Assembly (NCBI RefSeq): GCF_001422735.1
Contig: NZ_LMLZ01000021.1
Location: forward strand, 227-64,226
Direction of reading: 5' to 3'
Source: Acidovorax sp. Leaf78
Lineage (GTDB): Bacteria > Pseudomonadota > Gammaproteobacteria > Burkholderiales > Burkholderiaceae_C
Length of the DNA: 64,000 nt
Shown piece after piece: positions 35,860 through 46,515 of the stretch (positions are counted from its first letter, which is position 1; every line of letters begins with the position of its first letter). Both the position numbers and the translations under genes were made by a program. The notes beneath the pieces were generated by a model. The model saw only the letters and a list, made by a program, of their open reading frames with translations, did no database searches and was not told the DNA's origin.

Positions 35860-37431
35860 ATGGAAATCGAATTCAAGTTCTGCATTCCCCCTGCGCAATT
35901 GGCCGCCGTCACCGCCGCCGTTCGCCGCGGCCGGCACACGCCCATTCGCATGGAGGCGCGCTATTTCGACACGCCCGATGCCGCCCTGTCGTCCCGCGGC
36001 ATCGCGCTGCGCCTGCGGCGGGAAGGCGACCGCTGGGTGCAGACCGTGAAGGCCCTGGGCGAGGGCCCGCTGGACCGCCACGAGCACAACGTGGAGCGCG
36101 GCGCGGCCAGCCCGGCTGGCGCACCCGCGCTGCAGCCCGACCTGCATGCGGGATCGCCGGCCGGAGACATCATGATGCGCGCGCTGCAGGGCGCGGCCGG
36201 CCCCCTGGCAGAGACCTACGGCACCGAGATGGACCGCATCACCCGCGACATCCGCTTTGCCGGGGGCATGGCCGAGCTGGCGCTCGACACCGGCCGCGTG
36301 GTGGCCCGCCGCGGCACCCCGCAGCAGCAGGAGGCCCGCATCTGCGAGCTGGAGCTCGAACTCAAAAGCGGCCCCGTGGCCGGCCTGGCCCGGCTGGCCG
36401 ACACCTGGGCACGCCAGCACGGCCTGGTGCTGAGCACCATTTCCAAGGCTGAACGCGGGGAGCGGCTGCTGGCCCCGCAGTGGGTGCGCCCGGCGGTGTC
36501 GGCCCGCCCGCTGCGCGCGGGCAGCACCGCGCCGTTGTTTCTGGATGCGGCCCACCTGCAGCGCACCGTGCTCTCCCACTGCCTGGTGCAGATCCTGGCC
36601 AATGCCAGCGAAATCGTCGAAACCACGCTGCCCACCACCGACCTGGCCGAGCATGTCCACCAGCTGCGCATCGGCATCCGCCGCCTGCGCACCGCGCTGC
36701 GCGAGCTGGACGCCCTGGCACCCGGGCGCTTCGCCCCGCACTGGGAGCCCGCACTGCGGGACGTGTTCCAACGCCTGGGCAGCCTGCGCGACCGCGAGCA
36801 GATCCTGCGCGGCTTCAACGCCGAACTGCGCGATGCGGGCGCACCGGCCTCGCTGCTGATGCCGCTGGGCGACGCCCCAGGCCATGCCGCGGCGGACATC
36901 GTGCGCACGCCGGCCTTCCAGTCCGCGCTGGTCGAGCTCATGGGCTTCACCGCCGACAAGGCGGAGCCCACCGACGGCGCACAGGCCCTGCCCCCGAAGG
37001 ACGTGCGCCGCACACTCCAGAAGAAGCTCCAATCGCTGCGCACCCAGGTGCTCGCCGACGGGCGCCGCATCGACACGCTGGCCGCGCCCGCGCAGCACCG
37101 CCTGCGCAAACGCTTGAAGCGCCTGCGCTACCTGGCGGAGTTTCTGGTGCCCGCCTTCGATGGCGACGAGGGCGATGCCTTTCTGCAGAGCCTGCGCCCC
37201 GCCCTGGCCGCGCTGGGCCGGCTGCACGATGAACGCGTGGCCAGCGACCTGTACACCGAGATCGCCACCCGGGACGCCCGCGCCTGGTTCGGCGTGGGCT
37301 GGCTGGCCGCCCGCCTCCCGCGCACCACCACGGCCAGCCGCAAGGCGCTGGCGCGCATTGGCGAGGTGCCGCGCCTGCACAAGCCCAAGGCCCCTAAGGT
37401 CCCGAAGGCAGCAAAGGCGCGCAGGCCCTGA
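35860..37431 (+). CDS. CYTH-CHAD domain protein, inorganic triphosphatase type
   Basis: The 523-residue protein begins MEIEFKF, the ExExK catalytic motif of the CYTH/triphosphate tunnel metalloenzyme fold (about 1-200), with later strand residues RLRREGDRWVQTVKA and the ELELELKSG pair of acidic strands. A CHAD domain (about 225-500) follows with the His/Arg/Lys helices HVHQLRIGIRRLRTALREL and HRLRKRLKRLRYLAEF. Homologues such as YgiF hydrolyse tripolyphosphate, and CHAD domains bind polyphosphate. The tail is lysine/proline-rich. Function is predicted from both domains; no partner genes are evident. Confidence 0.9.
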   Translation: MEIEFKFCIPPAQLAAVTAAVRRGRHTPIRMEARYFDTPDAALSSRGIALRLRREGDRWVQTVKALGEGPLDRHEHNVERGAASPAGAPALQPDLHAGSPAGDIMMRALQGAAGPLAETYGTEMDRITRDIRFAGGMAELALDTGRVVARRGTPQQQEARICELELELKSGPVAGLARLADTWARQHGLVLSTISKAERGERLLAPQWVRPAVSARPLRAGSTAPLFLDAAHLQRTVLSHCLVQILANASEIVETTLPTTDLAEHVHQLRIGIRRLRTALRELDALAPGRFAPHWEPALRDVFQRLGSLRDREQILRGFNAELRDAGAPASLLMPLGDAPGHAAADIVRTPAFQSALVELMGFTADKAEPTDGAQALPPKDVRRTLQKKLQSLRTQVLADGRRIDTLAAPAQHRLRKRLKRLRYLAEFLVPAFDGDEGDAFLQSLRPALAALGRLHDERVASDLYTEIATRDARAWFGVGWLAARLPRTTTASRKALARIGEVPRLHKPKAPKVPKAAKARRP

Positions 37432-37464
37432 CCCCGCCGCCGGGCACCGGGCACAATCCCCAGC

Positions 37465-38184
37465 ATGACGGCCCCCACCCCACCCCGGCGCGCAGTCGCG
37501 CACGGGCAGACCCAGACCCCTACCCCCACCACCGCCGACACCGCCGACACCGCCCCCCACGGCCGCGCGCACCCATCGCACCACCAGGCCATCCCCGGCA
37601 AGGAGCAGATCGCCCTGCTCGACGCCTTCGAGCGGCTGGGCATGGACAGCATCACGCTGGTGCGCACGCCGGAGCAGGCCGACCGCGCGCGCGACGCGCT
37701 GTGCAAAGCCACGGCCTGGGGGTTCGACACCGAATCCAAACCCACCTTCGTGCAAGGGGAGGCGTCGGACGGCCCGCACATCGTGCAGCTGTCCACGCTG
37801 GACCACGCCTGGGTCTTTCAGCTGCAGGATGCCGGTTGCCGCGCGCGCGTGGCCGAGCTGCTGGCCCTGCGTGCCGTGACCAAGGCAGGCTTCGGACTGG
37901 GGGACGACACCAAGCGCATCAAGGCCAAACTGGGCGTGGAGCCCGCCGATGTGCTGGAGCTCAACACCGTGTTCCGCCAGCGCGGCTACCGCAAGGACAT
38001 GGGCGTGAAGGCCGCCGTGGCCGTGCTGTTCAACCGGCGCTTCCTCAAATCCAAGAAGGCCGCGACGTCCAACTGGGCCAACGACCGGCTGACCGAAGCG
38101 CAGGTGCTCTACGCCGCCAACGACGCCTGGGCAGCGCTGCGGGTGTTCCATGCGCTGCAGGTGCCTGCCGCACCCGCTGCGTAA
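37465..38184 (+). CDS. 3'-5' exonuclease of the DEDD superfamily
   Basis: The 239-residue protein begins with a low-complexity Thr/Pro tail (about 1-45), then a DnaQ/RNase D-like fold: exo I motif GFDTES, FGLGDDTKR, exo III with YAANDAWAALRVF. It resembles the WRN/RNase D exonuclease type acting on DNA or RNA 3' ends. It lies 33 bp after the CYTH-CHAD gene on the same strand and is followed by an intrinsic terminator. Confidence 0.85.
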   Translation: MTAPTPPRRAVAHGQTQTPTPTTADTADTAPHGRAHPSHHQAIPGKEQIALLDAFERLGMDSITLVRTPEQADRARDALCKATAWGFDTESKPTFVQGEASDGPHIVQLSTLDHAWVFQLQDAGCRARVAELLALRAVTKAGFGLGDDTKRIKAKLGVEPADVLELNTVFRQRGYRKDMGVKAAVAVLFNRRFLKSKKAATSNWANDRLTEAQVLYAANDAWAALRVFHALQVPAAPAA

Positions 38185-38202
38185 GGCGCGGTCGATTCAA
38201 TT

Positions 38203-38257
38203 GCTATAAAAACAATAGCTGCTAGCGCTTGACCATCAAGCGGCAGGGCCTTTTTTT
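38203..38257. repeat. Dispersed intergenic repeat, copy 2, with terminator
   Basis: Begins AATTGCTATAAAAACAATAG, then GCTAGCGCTTGACCATCAAG and a T-run. It matches the copy at 330-388 and the decayed copy at 48131-48182 in order and spacing of ATAGC, CGCTTgAc, TCAAGCGG and GCC words. Confidence 0.75.
38226..38257 (+). terminator. Intrinsic terminator after the exonuclease gene
   Basis: CGCTTGA and TCAAGCG form perfect 7-bp arms around CCA, followed by GCAGGGCC and seven Ts (38251-38257). The dispersed repeat supplies the terminator. Confidence 0.8.
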
Positions 38258-38331
38258 ATATCAAATCCGCTGCCTGAATCGCTCGCGGCGTCACCTACTG
38301 GTGCAGCGTGGTGTGGTGTGTGCTGCGCCCA

Positions 38332-40458
<2,127 letters not shown>

Positions 40459-40490
40459 CTAGAAATATTTTCTAGAACTTTATTCTAGAA
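40459..40490. promoter_or_regulatory. TetR-type double operator at fadH/tetR
   Basis: Two perfect TTCTAGAA palindromes (40470-40477 and 40483-40490) with starts 13 bp apart, plus CTAGAAA-TAT-TTTCTAG arms at 40459-40475, lie in the 47-bp gap between the divergent genes. They overlap where both promoters must be, fitting TetR repression of both. Confidence 0.75.
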
Positions 40491-40499
40491 TTACATGCC

Positions 40500-41132
40500 A
40501 TGGCAAGCCGCACTTCCCCCAACCCGCCCGCCCCTCCGACCGAAGCCACCGCAGACCGCCGCCAGGACATCCTGAACGCCGCCCTCGCCTGCGCGGCCGA
40601 AGGCGGCGTGGACGCGGTCACCATCGACGGCGTGCGGGCCCGCTGCGGGGCCAGCGTGGGCAGCATTTATCACCACTTCGGCAACCGCGACGGCATCGTG
40701 GCGGCGCTGTTCTTCGACATCTTTCACGACCAGTCGCGCAGCGTGCAGGCGCAGCTCGATGCTTCGCGCGGCGTCGAAGCCGGTGTGCGTGCCCTGGTCA
40801 CGGGGTATCTGGACTGGGTGGTGGCGCAGCCCGAGCGGGCGCGCTTCATGTTCCAGGCCCGGGGCGCCGTGGCGGCGGGCCCGCGATCGTCCGACCTGGC
40901 CGAGGCGGCCCGCCGGCGCAACCAGGCGCTGGTGGCCTGGTTCGAGCCGCAGCGCCGCGCCGGTGCGGTGCTGGACTTGCCATGCGAACTGATGCCCTCG
41001 CTGGTGATGGGGCCGGTGCAGAGCTATTGCCGGGCCTGGCTCTCGGACCGCGCCGGGCCGGGCACGCTGCCGTCGCCCGAAACCTACCGCAGCGAGCTGG
41101 CCGCGGCAGCGTGGCGCTCGGTCAAGGCGTGA
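40500..41132 (+). CDS. TetR-family transcriptional regulator
   Basis: The 210-residue protein has an N-terminal TetR helix-turn-helix (about 20-68; RRQDILNAALACAAEGGVDA, then GASVGSIYHHFGNRDGIVAAL) and a helical ligand domain. Divergence from fadH and the intervening double TTCTAGAA operator suggest it represses fadH and itself, perhaps responding to an acyl-CoA. The ligand is inferred from context only. Confidence 0.9.
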   Translation: MASRTSPNPPAPPTEATADRRQDILNAALACAAEGGVDAVTIDGVRARCGASVGSIYHHFGNRDGIVAALFFDIFHDQSRSVQAQLDASRGVEAGVRALVTGYLDWVVAQPERARFMFQARGAVAAGPRSSDLAEAARRRNQALVAWFEPQRRAGAVLDLPCELMPSLVMGPVQSYCRAWLSDRAGPGTLPSPETYRSELAAAAWRSVKA

Positions 41133-41165
41133 CAGCGCGGCCCTGGCGGCTGTTGCGACTGCCGG

Positions 41166-41567
41166 TCAGCCCGCTGCGCCCGCCTTGCGGCGCCAGGCCC
41201 AATGCACAGCCCCGGCCAGCAATGCTCCCGCCGGGCCGATGATGACAAGGTTCCACAGCGGCATGAACAGCAGGCCGAGCGCGGCGGTGGAGCCCGCCGG
41301 GGCCACGAAGACGCTGTAGTGCATGTACAGGTCTGCCACCAGGCACGCGGCAGCCGCCCCCAGGGCCCACGCCGCCCAGCGGCCCCGTGCCAGCCAGGCA
41401 GAGATGGCGTACGGCGCGCACGAGAAGACCCACAGGCCGATGAGAAATGCGCTGGCACCCGCGCCCTCCTCGCCGCCCGCTGCCTTGAACACTACCGTGT
41501 AGAGGTGCAGCGCGGCGCCTGCGCCGCACAGGGCCAGGGCCGATTGGGTGAGCGTGGAGGATGGCAT
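41166..41567 (-). CDS. Hypothetical four-helix membrane protein
   Basis: The protein is 133 residues from the ATG at 41567 (MPSSTLTQSALAL); the longer frame starts in slyX. Four hydrophobic stretches are visible (LCGAGAALHLYTVVF, FLIGLWVFSCAPYAISAWLA, WALGAAAACLVADLYMHY and LLFMPLWNLVIIGPAGALLA). I recognise no family. It follows slyX after about 50 bp in the same direction. Confidence 0.7.
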   Translation of the reverse strand: MPSSTLTQSALALCGAGAALHLYTVVFKAAGGEEGAGASAFLIGLWVFSCAPYAISAWLARGRWAAWALGAAAACLVADLYMHYSVFVAPAGSTAALGLLFMPLWNLVIIGPAGALLAGAVHWAWRRKAGAAG

Positions 41568-41619
41568 GGGCAGCCTTTCGACGCGGAGCGCGGTGTACGG
41601 CGGGGTGGGCCTTTTATCG

Positions 41620-41862
41620 TCAATAGTGCGGCGGCAGCTCGTCGCGCGGGTTGCGCGGTGCCGCGGCGCCACCGCCCTCCGGCGCTTGCTGGCGCAGTTG
41701 GATCACCTCGCGCGCCAGCCGGTCGATCAGCTCTTGCTGGCGGTAGATGGTCATGTTGAGCTGGTCCAGCAGGTCTTCGGTGAAGCTGGCCTTGATCTCC
41801 AGGCTCTCCAGCCGCTCGATGATTCGCCGCTGCCCAGAACTGGGCTCAGAGGTAGATTCCAT
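41620..41862 (-). CDS. slyX: SlyX family protein
   Basis: An 80-residue coiled-coil protein: RIIERLESLEIKASFTEDLL, DQLNMTIYRQQELIDRL, and the characteristic C-terminal DELPPHY. Start at 41862 (MESTSEPSSG). SlyX is a small conserved proteobacterial protein of unknown function, often near slyD. Confidence 0.92.
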   Translation of the reverse strand: MESTSEPSSGQRRIIERLESLEIKASFTEDLLDQLNMTIYRQQELIDRLAREVIQLRQQAPEGGGAAAPRNPRDELPPHY

Positions 41863-41939
41863 AGGTTTCCAATACAACCGTGAACTTATTGGTGGGCACT
41901 GCCCTGCCAGCAACCGCCGCGCAAGGGCCGCCCCGCCGC

Positions 41940-42010
41940 GCTGGCGGTGTCCCCCTTCCCGAATTGCAACGCAATTCGAGAGAAGGGGGAAGGCGCGAAG
42001 CGACTCAGGG
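41940..42010. repeat. GC-rich stem-loop repeat, family B copy 1
   Basis: Nested inverted repeats: CCCCCTT (41951-41957) with AAGGGGG (41983-41989), and inner GAATTGC (41961-41967) with GCAATTC (41971-41977). It is followed by GGCGCGAAGCGACTCAGGGG. A related arrangement occurs at 51440-51515. It overlaps the stop codon of the aminotransferase gene and lies 60 bp upstream of slyX. Confidence 0.6.
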
Positions 42011-43204
42011 GGTTGTCACTGCTTGCCCCAGGCGGGCGACGCCTTCGCGGATCTTCTCCACATCGGCGGTCGCGAACGACAGGCGCAGCGTGGCGTGGTC
42101 GGGGTTGGCGCAGAAGAACGGCGTGCCGGGCACGAAGGCCACGCCCTTTTCAATGGCGCGTTTGGCCAGCACATTGCCGTCGGCCACCTTGCCGCCGGCG
42201 CCGGTCAGGCGCGCCCACACGAACAGGCCGCCCTGGGGCTGCACGAACTCGATGGCGTCGCCCAGTTCCTTGCGCAGCGCATCGCCCATGGCCTGGCCGC
42301 GCTCGGCATACACCTTGCGCACGTTGGCCAGCGTGGAGGGCATGCGGCCGGCCTTGAGGTACTGCGCGGCCGTGGCCTGCGCGAAGGTGCTGGTGTGCGC
42401 ATCGCTGAACTGCTTGCACATGGTGGCCTTGGCCAGCAGTTCGGCCGGGGCGATCATCCAGCCCACGCGCAGGCCGGGCGACAGCACCTTGCTCAAGCTG
42501 CCGCAGTGCACCAGCAGCTCGCGGCTGCCGGGCACGCTGGCCGACAGGTTGAGCAGGCTGGGGGGTGGCGCGTCGCCAAAATACAGGTCTCCGTAGGGGT
42601 CGTCCTCGACGATCAGGGTGTTGTGCTTCACGGCCATCTCCAGCACGGCCTTGCGGCGCTCGGCGCTCAGCATGGCGCCGCTGGGGTTGCCGAAGGTGGG
42701 GATGAGGTAGACGAACTTGGGCTTGTGCTCGGCGATCAGCTTTTCCAGCTCGTCGGTCTTCACGCCGTTGGCGTCGATGGGTGCGCTGATGAGTTCGGCG
42801 CCGTACAGGCGAAAGCACTGGATGGTGGCCAGGAAGGTCGGGCCTTCCACGATGACCTTGTCGCCGGGGCTGATGAGCGTCTTGCCCAGCAGGTCCAGCG
42901 CCTGCTGGCTGCCGGTGGTGACGATGAGGTTGTCGGCCGCGACCGCCGTGGCACCCTTGGATGCCATGAAGGCGGCCAGTTGCTCGCGCAGCGGGTTGTA
43001 GCCCTCGGTGGCGCCGTACTGCAGGGCGGCGCCGGGTTCTTCGGCCAGCGCGGCGTTGCTGGCAGCGCGGATGCCATCCACGTCGAACATCGCGCTGTCC
43101 GGGAAGCCGCCCGCAAAGCTGATGATGCCGGGCTTGCCCAGCAGCTTGAAAAGCTCGCGGATGGCGGAGGTTTCTACATTGTTCAGGCGGTCGGCGAATT
43201 GCAT
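42005..43204 (-). CDS. PLP-dependent aminotransferase, fold type I (LysN/2-aminoadipate type)
   Basis: The protein is 399 residues from the ATG at 43204 (MQFADRLNNVETSAIRELFK). Fold-type-I aminotransferase landmarks: SFAGGFPDSAMFD, LQYGATEGYNPLREQLA, LIPTFGNPSGAML, EDDPYGDLYF and the Schiff-base lysine in GSLSKVLSPGLRVGW. The pattern fits the aminotransferase class related to 2-aminoadipate/aromatic aminotransferases and to the enzyme domain of MocR regulators, but with no DNA-binding domain. Substrate specificity is not determined. Confidence 0.9.
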   Translation of the reverse strand: MQFADRLNNVETSAIRELFKLLGKPGIISFAGGFPDSAMFDVDGIRAASNAALAEEPGAALQYGATEGYNPLREQLAAFMASKGATAVAADNLIVTTGSQQALDLLGKTLISPGDKVIVEGPTFLATIQCFRLYGAELISAPIDANGVKTDELEKLIAEHKPKFVYLIPTFGNPSGAMLSAERRKAVLEMAVKHNTLIVEDDPYGDLYFGDAPPPSLLNLSASVPGSRELLVHCGSLSKVLSPGLRVGWMIAPAELLAKATMCKQFSDAHTSTFAQATAAQYLKAGRMPSTLANVRKVYAERGQAMGDALRKELGDAIEFVQPQGGLFVWARLTGAGGKVADGNVLAKRAIEKGVAFVPGTPFFCANPDHATLRLSFATADVEKIREGVARLGQAVTTP

Positions 43205-43336
43205 GGCGTCAACAAGGTGGGTGGCAAAGAATTTGCCATTGTCGCCAATTGCCAAGCAGGTTTCCTGCGACGGGCAAGGTGTTTACGATGCAAGGCGCCG
43301 CGTTGTCGGCCATCACCCGTCTGAAAGACCTGCCCC

Positions 43337-43813
43337 ATGCCCCTCGAAATCCGCCAATTGCCCCGCATGCGCTTGGCCTACATGCGCCAGACCGGCCACT
43401 ACGGCCCGTCGCTCACGCACCTGTGGGACCGCTTTGGCCAGTGGTGCCAGGCCCATGGCCTGGCCGAGCCGCGCCCCAAGTACTACGGTATCAGTCTGGA
43501 CAACCCGACCTGCACCCCGCCCGAGCAATGCCGCTACGACGCCTGCGTGCAGGTGGGGGTGGGGCTGCGCACTGGCACCGAGGCGTTGGTGCAGGACTTT
43601 CCGGGCGGCGACTATGCGTGCCTGCAGTTCGTGGGCACCGGGCCCGAGATCGGCGCGGCCTGGGCGGGCATGATGGCACCAGGGCAGATCCCCGCGGGCT
43701 GGGAAGTGGCCGCGCGGCCCGCCGTCGAGGTGTATGACGAGCACTTTGCCGTCAACCCCGCCACCGGAGCGTTTCCGTGCTGGCTGTGTCTGGCGGTGCA
43801 GCGCACGGCTTGA
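43337..43813 (+). CDS. GyrI-like small-molecule-binding domain protein
   Basis: The 158-residue protein is a stand-alone GyrI/SbmC-like domain (MRLAYMRQTGHYGPSLTHLW, PKYYGISLDNPTCTPPEQCR, FPGGDYACLQFVGTG), otherwise found as the effector domain of AraC-type regulators and gyrase-inhibitor proteins. It is divergent from the aminotransferase gene with a gap of about 130 bp. Role: ligand binding or antibiotic sequestration by analogy. Confidence 0.85.
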   Translation: MPLEIRQLPRMRLAYMRQTGHYGPSLTHLWDRFGQWCQAHGLAEPRPKYYGISLDNPTCTPPEQCRYDACVQVGVGLRTGTEALVQDFPGGDYACLQFVGTGPEIGAAWAGMMAPGQIPAGWEVAARPAVEVYDEHFAVNPATGAFPCWLCLAVQRTA

Positions 43814-43816
43814 GCA

Positions 43817-43833
43817 CGCCCCGCTCCGGGGCG
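43817..43833. terminator. GC hairpin between convergent genes
   Basis: CGCCCCG and CGGGGCG are perfect 7-bp arms around CTC, immediately after the GyrI-like stop codon and before the convergent Bug gene end. No T-run follows on either strand, so terminator activity is uncertain. Confidence 0.4.
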
Positions 43834-43847
43834 CGCCGCCTTCTCGA

Positions 43848-44834
43848 TCAATCGACGCGGATGTCCGCCCGCGCCGCCACGGCGCGCATCAGCGGCAGCT
43901 CACGCTCGATGCGGGCGCGCAGCGCGTCGCCGTTGCCCCAGGCCGGGGTCATGCCGATGTCCACCAGCTTCTTCTTGAATTCTGCAGACGCCATGGTGTC
44001 CGCCAGGGCCTTCTCCAGCTTTTTCTGCACCGGCGCGGGCAGGCCGGCGGGCGCAACGAACGCAAACCACGAGCCCATGTCGAAGCCCGGGTAGCCGCTC
44101 TCAGCGACCGTGGGCACGTTGGGCAACAACGCCAGGCGCTGCGGGCTGAGCACGGCGATGGGCTTGATCTTGCCGGCCTTGATGAGCGGGGTGGAGGCCA
44201 CCACCGTGTCCACCGCCAGGTGCACCTGCCCGCCCATCAGCGCAGTCAGGTTGGGCGAGCTGCCGTTGAAGGGCACGTGCAACATCGGAAAGCCCGCGGT
44301 GGCCTTGAGCATCTCGGCGCCGAAGTGCACCGACGAGCCCGTGCCGTAGGACCCGTACGAGAACTTGTCCGGCGCGGCCTTGGCCTGCGCCACGATGTCC
44401 TTGAGCGTGCTGCCCTGCACATCGTTGTGGGCCACCAGCAGCAGCCCCATGTCGGCCACCATGCCGATGGGCGTGAAGCTGCGCACCGGGTCGTACGGCA
44501 GGTTGGTGCGGATGGCGGGGTTCATGGTGAGCGTGGTGTTGGCGCCCAGCAGCAGGGTGTAGCCGTCGGCCGGTGCCTTGGCCACGAGCGATGCGGCCAC
44601 CACCGTGCCCGCGCCCGGCCTGTTTTCGACCACCATCGGCTGGCCCAGCCGCTCGCCCATCGCCGTGGCCAGCAGGCGCCCCAGGATGTCCGTGGCGCCG
44701 CCGGGCGCGAACGGGACGACCAGCTTCACGGGCCGGTCGGGATAGGTCTGCTGCGCCCAGGACACGGCGGGCGCTGCCAGCACGAATGCGCTGGCCAGGA
44801 GACACGATACGAAGCGGGAGCGCGGCAGGGACAT
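43848..44834 (-). CDS. TctC/Bug-family substrate-binding protein
   Basis: The 328-residue periplasmic protein has a signal peptide ending SWAQQ. Bug motifs are YPDRPVKLVVPFAPGGATDI, VENRPGAGTVVAASLVA, and LHVPFNGSSPNLTALMGGQV. It lies 85 bp downstream of the amidase gene on the same strand, so it probably delivers the amide substrate or its analogue. The LysR at 46516 is divergent from this pair. Confidence 0.92.
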   Translation of the reverse strand: MSLPRSRFVSCLLASAFVLAAPAVSWAQQTYPDRPVKLVVPFAPGGATDILGRLLATAMGERLGQPMVVENRPGAGTVVAASLVAKAPADGYTLLLGANTTLTMNPAIRTNLPYDPVRSFTPIGMVADMGLLLVAHNDVQGSTLKDIVAQAKAAPDKFSYGSYGTGSSVHFGAEMLKATAGFPMLHVPFNGSSPNLTALMGGQVHLAVDTVVASTPLIKAGKIKPIAVLSPQRLALLPNVPTVAESGYPGFDMGSWFAFVAPAGLPAPVQKKLEKALADTMASAEFKKKLVDIGMTPAWGNGDALRARIERELPLMRAVAARADIRVD

Positions 44835-44919
44835 GGGGAGTTCTCCGGTCAAAAAATGCGGGAAGGGCAGTAAGAGCAGTAAGGGCGGGATGGCGAATCG
44901 ATGTGGAAAACAGCGCGCA

Positions 44920-46425
44920 TCAGCCCAGCAACGGGCTCGGCACACGGGCATGACCGCTGGCCTGGTCGTACGCGTGCCCGATCTGCAGCACGGCCGCATC
45001 GGACTGCGCCGGACCGATGATCTGCAGCCCCGCCGGCAAGCCGCCGGGCCCGAAGCCCGCAGGCGCAGCCAAGGCAGGCAGGCCGGCCATGGTGGCGGGC
45101 ACCACGGCCTCCATCCAGCGGTGGTAGGTGTCCATGGTGCGCCCGCCGACCTCGTGCGGCCAGTCCAGGTCGGCATGGAACGGAAAAACCTGCGCGGCCG
45201 GCAGCACCAGAAAGTCGAACTGCTCGAACAGGCCGCGCAGCATCTGGTACCACGCACTGCGCACGCGGGCCGCGTCGTACACCTGCAGGGCCGACAGCCG
45301 CATGCCGCGCTCGATCTCCCACACCGCCTCGGCCTTGAGCAGTGCGCGCGTGGCCGGGTTGCGGTACAGGCCCGCGTTGGCCCCCGCCACACTGAAGCTG
45401 CGCAGGTCGATCCAGGCGTTCCACAGTTGGGCCATGTCGAACGCGGGCACCACGGATTCCACCGTGCAGCCCACCGTGCGAAAGTGCGCGAGCGACTGCT
45501 CACAGGTGGCCAGCACGCCGGGCTCGGTGGGCAGGTGCCCGCCCAGGTCGCCCAGCCAGCCGATGCGCGCACCGCCGAAGTCGCGCTCCAGCGGCCGCCC
45601 CAGCAAGGCCACGTCCTCGTGCCGGCGGGTGAGCGGCAGCCGCGCATCGAAGCCCGCCTGCACGGACAGCAGCAGCGCCAGGTCCGGGATGTTGCGCGCC
45701 ATGGGGCCGGCCACGCTGAACTGCTGGAAGAACACCTCTTCGGTCGGGCCGTGCGGCACCAGGCCGAACGAGGTGCGCAGCCCATACACGTTGTTGAACG
45801 CCGCCGGCGTGCGCAGCGACCCCATCATGTCCGATCCGTCGGCCACCGGCAGCATGTGCAGCGCCACGGCCACCGCCGCCCCGCCGCTGCTGCCGCCCGC
45901 CGACACGCCCGGGTCGAACGCATTGCGCGTGGTGCCGTACACCGGGTTGTAGGTGTGCCCGCCCAGGCCGAACTCGGGCGAGTTGCTGCGGCCGACGAAC
46001 AGCGCACCGCCCGCGCGCATGCGCTCGAACACCACGGCGTCGGTGGTGGACACCTGCCCCGCAAAGATGGGTGAGCCGCGCGTGGTGACCATGCCGGCCG
46101 CGGGCATGATGTCCTTGGGTGCCTGCGGAAAGCCGTGCAGCGGCCCCAGGCTCTCGCCGCGCGCCAGCTGCGCATCGCGCTCGGCGGCCTGCGTGCGCAG
46201 CATGTCGCGGTCTGCCAGGGCCACCAGCGCATTGACCACGGGGTTCAGGCGGTCGACCTGTGCCAGGTAGGCGTCGAGCACCTCGGCACACGACACGTCG
46301 CGGGCGTGGATGGCGCGCGACAGGCTGGTGGCCGTGTGGCCGACGATGCCGCACGGTGCCCTGCCCTGGGCAGGCTGCGCGGGTGTGGTCGATGTGGCGG
46401 AGCTGGAGGATTGTGTCATTTGCAA
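44920..46425 (-). CDS. Amidase signature family hydrolase
   Basis: The 501-residue protein carries the full Ser-cisSer-Lys triad: Lys104 in APKDI, Ser179/180 in SAGGSSGG and Ser203 in GSLRTPA. The amidase signature core spans about 90-220. It hydrolyses an amide C-N bond, substrate unknown. It is a free-standing amidase, not GatA, because GatB/C are absent and the C-terminal half differs. It precedes the Bug gene, and the LysR gene is divergent. Confidence 0.92.
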   Translation of the reverse strand: MQMTQSSSSATSTTPAQPAQGRAPCGIVGHTATSLSRAIHARDVSCAEVLDAYLAQVDRLNPVVNALVALADRDMLRTQAAERDAQLARGESLGPLHGFPQAPKDIMPAAGMVTTRGSPIFAGQVSTTDAVVFERMRAGGALFVGRSNSPEFGLGGHTYNPVYGTTRNAFDPGVSAGGSSGGAAVAVALHMLPVADGSDMMGSLRTPAAFNNVYGLRTSFGLVPHGPTEEVFFQQFSVAGPMARNIPDLALLLSVQAGFDARLPLTRRHEDVALLGRPLERDFGGARIGWLGDLGGHLPTEPGVLATCEQSLAHFRTVGCTVESVVPAFDMAQLWNAWIDLRSFSVAGANAGLYRNPATRALLKAEAVWEIERGMRLSALQVYDAARVRSAWYQMLRGLFEQFDFLVLPAAQVFPFHADLDWPHEVGGRTMDTYHRWMEAVVPATMAGLPALAAPAGFGPGGLPAGLQIIGPAQSDAAVLQIGHAYDQASGHARVPSPLLG

Positions 46426-46460
46426 GTCAGCATAAGCAGCCCCTTGCGTTTCGACAATCG

Positions 46461-46480
46461 ACGATTTCTGAGGTTATCGT
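46461..46480. promoter_or_regulatory. Candidate LysR box upstream of amidase operon
   Basis: ACGAT (46461-46465) and ATCGT (46476-46480) are inverted with a 10-bp centre, in the 90-bp gap between the divergent amidase and LysR genes. The size is right for a LysR site. Confidence 0.4.
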
Positions 46481-46515
46481 TGCGTTTTATGCAATCCACA
46501 CCCCAAGGCGGCCCC

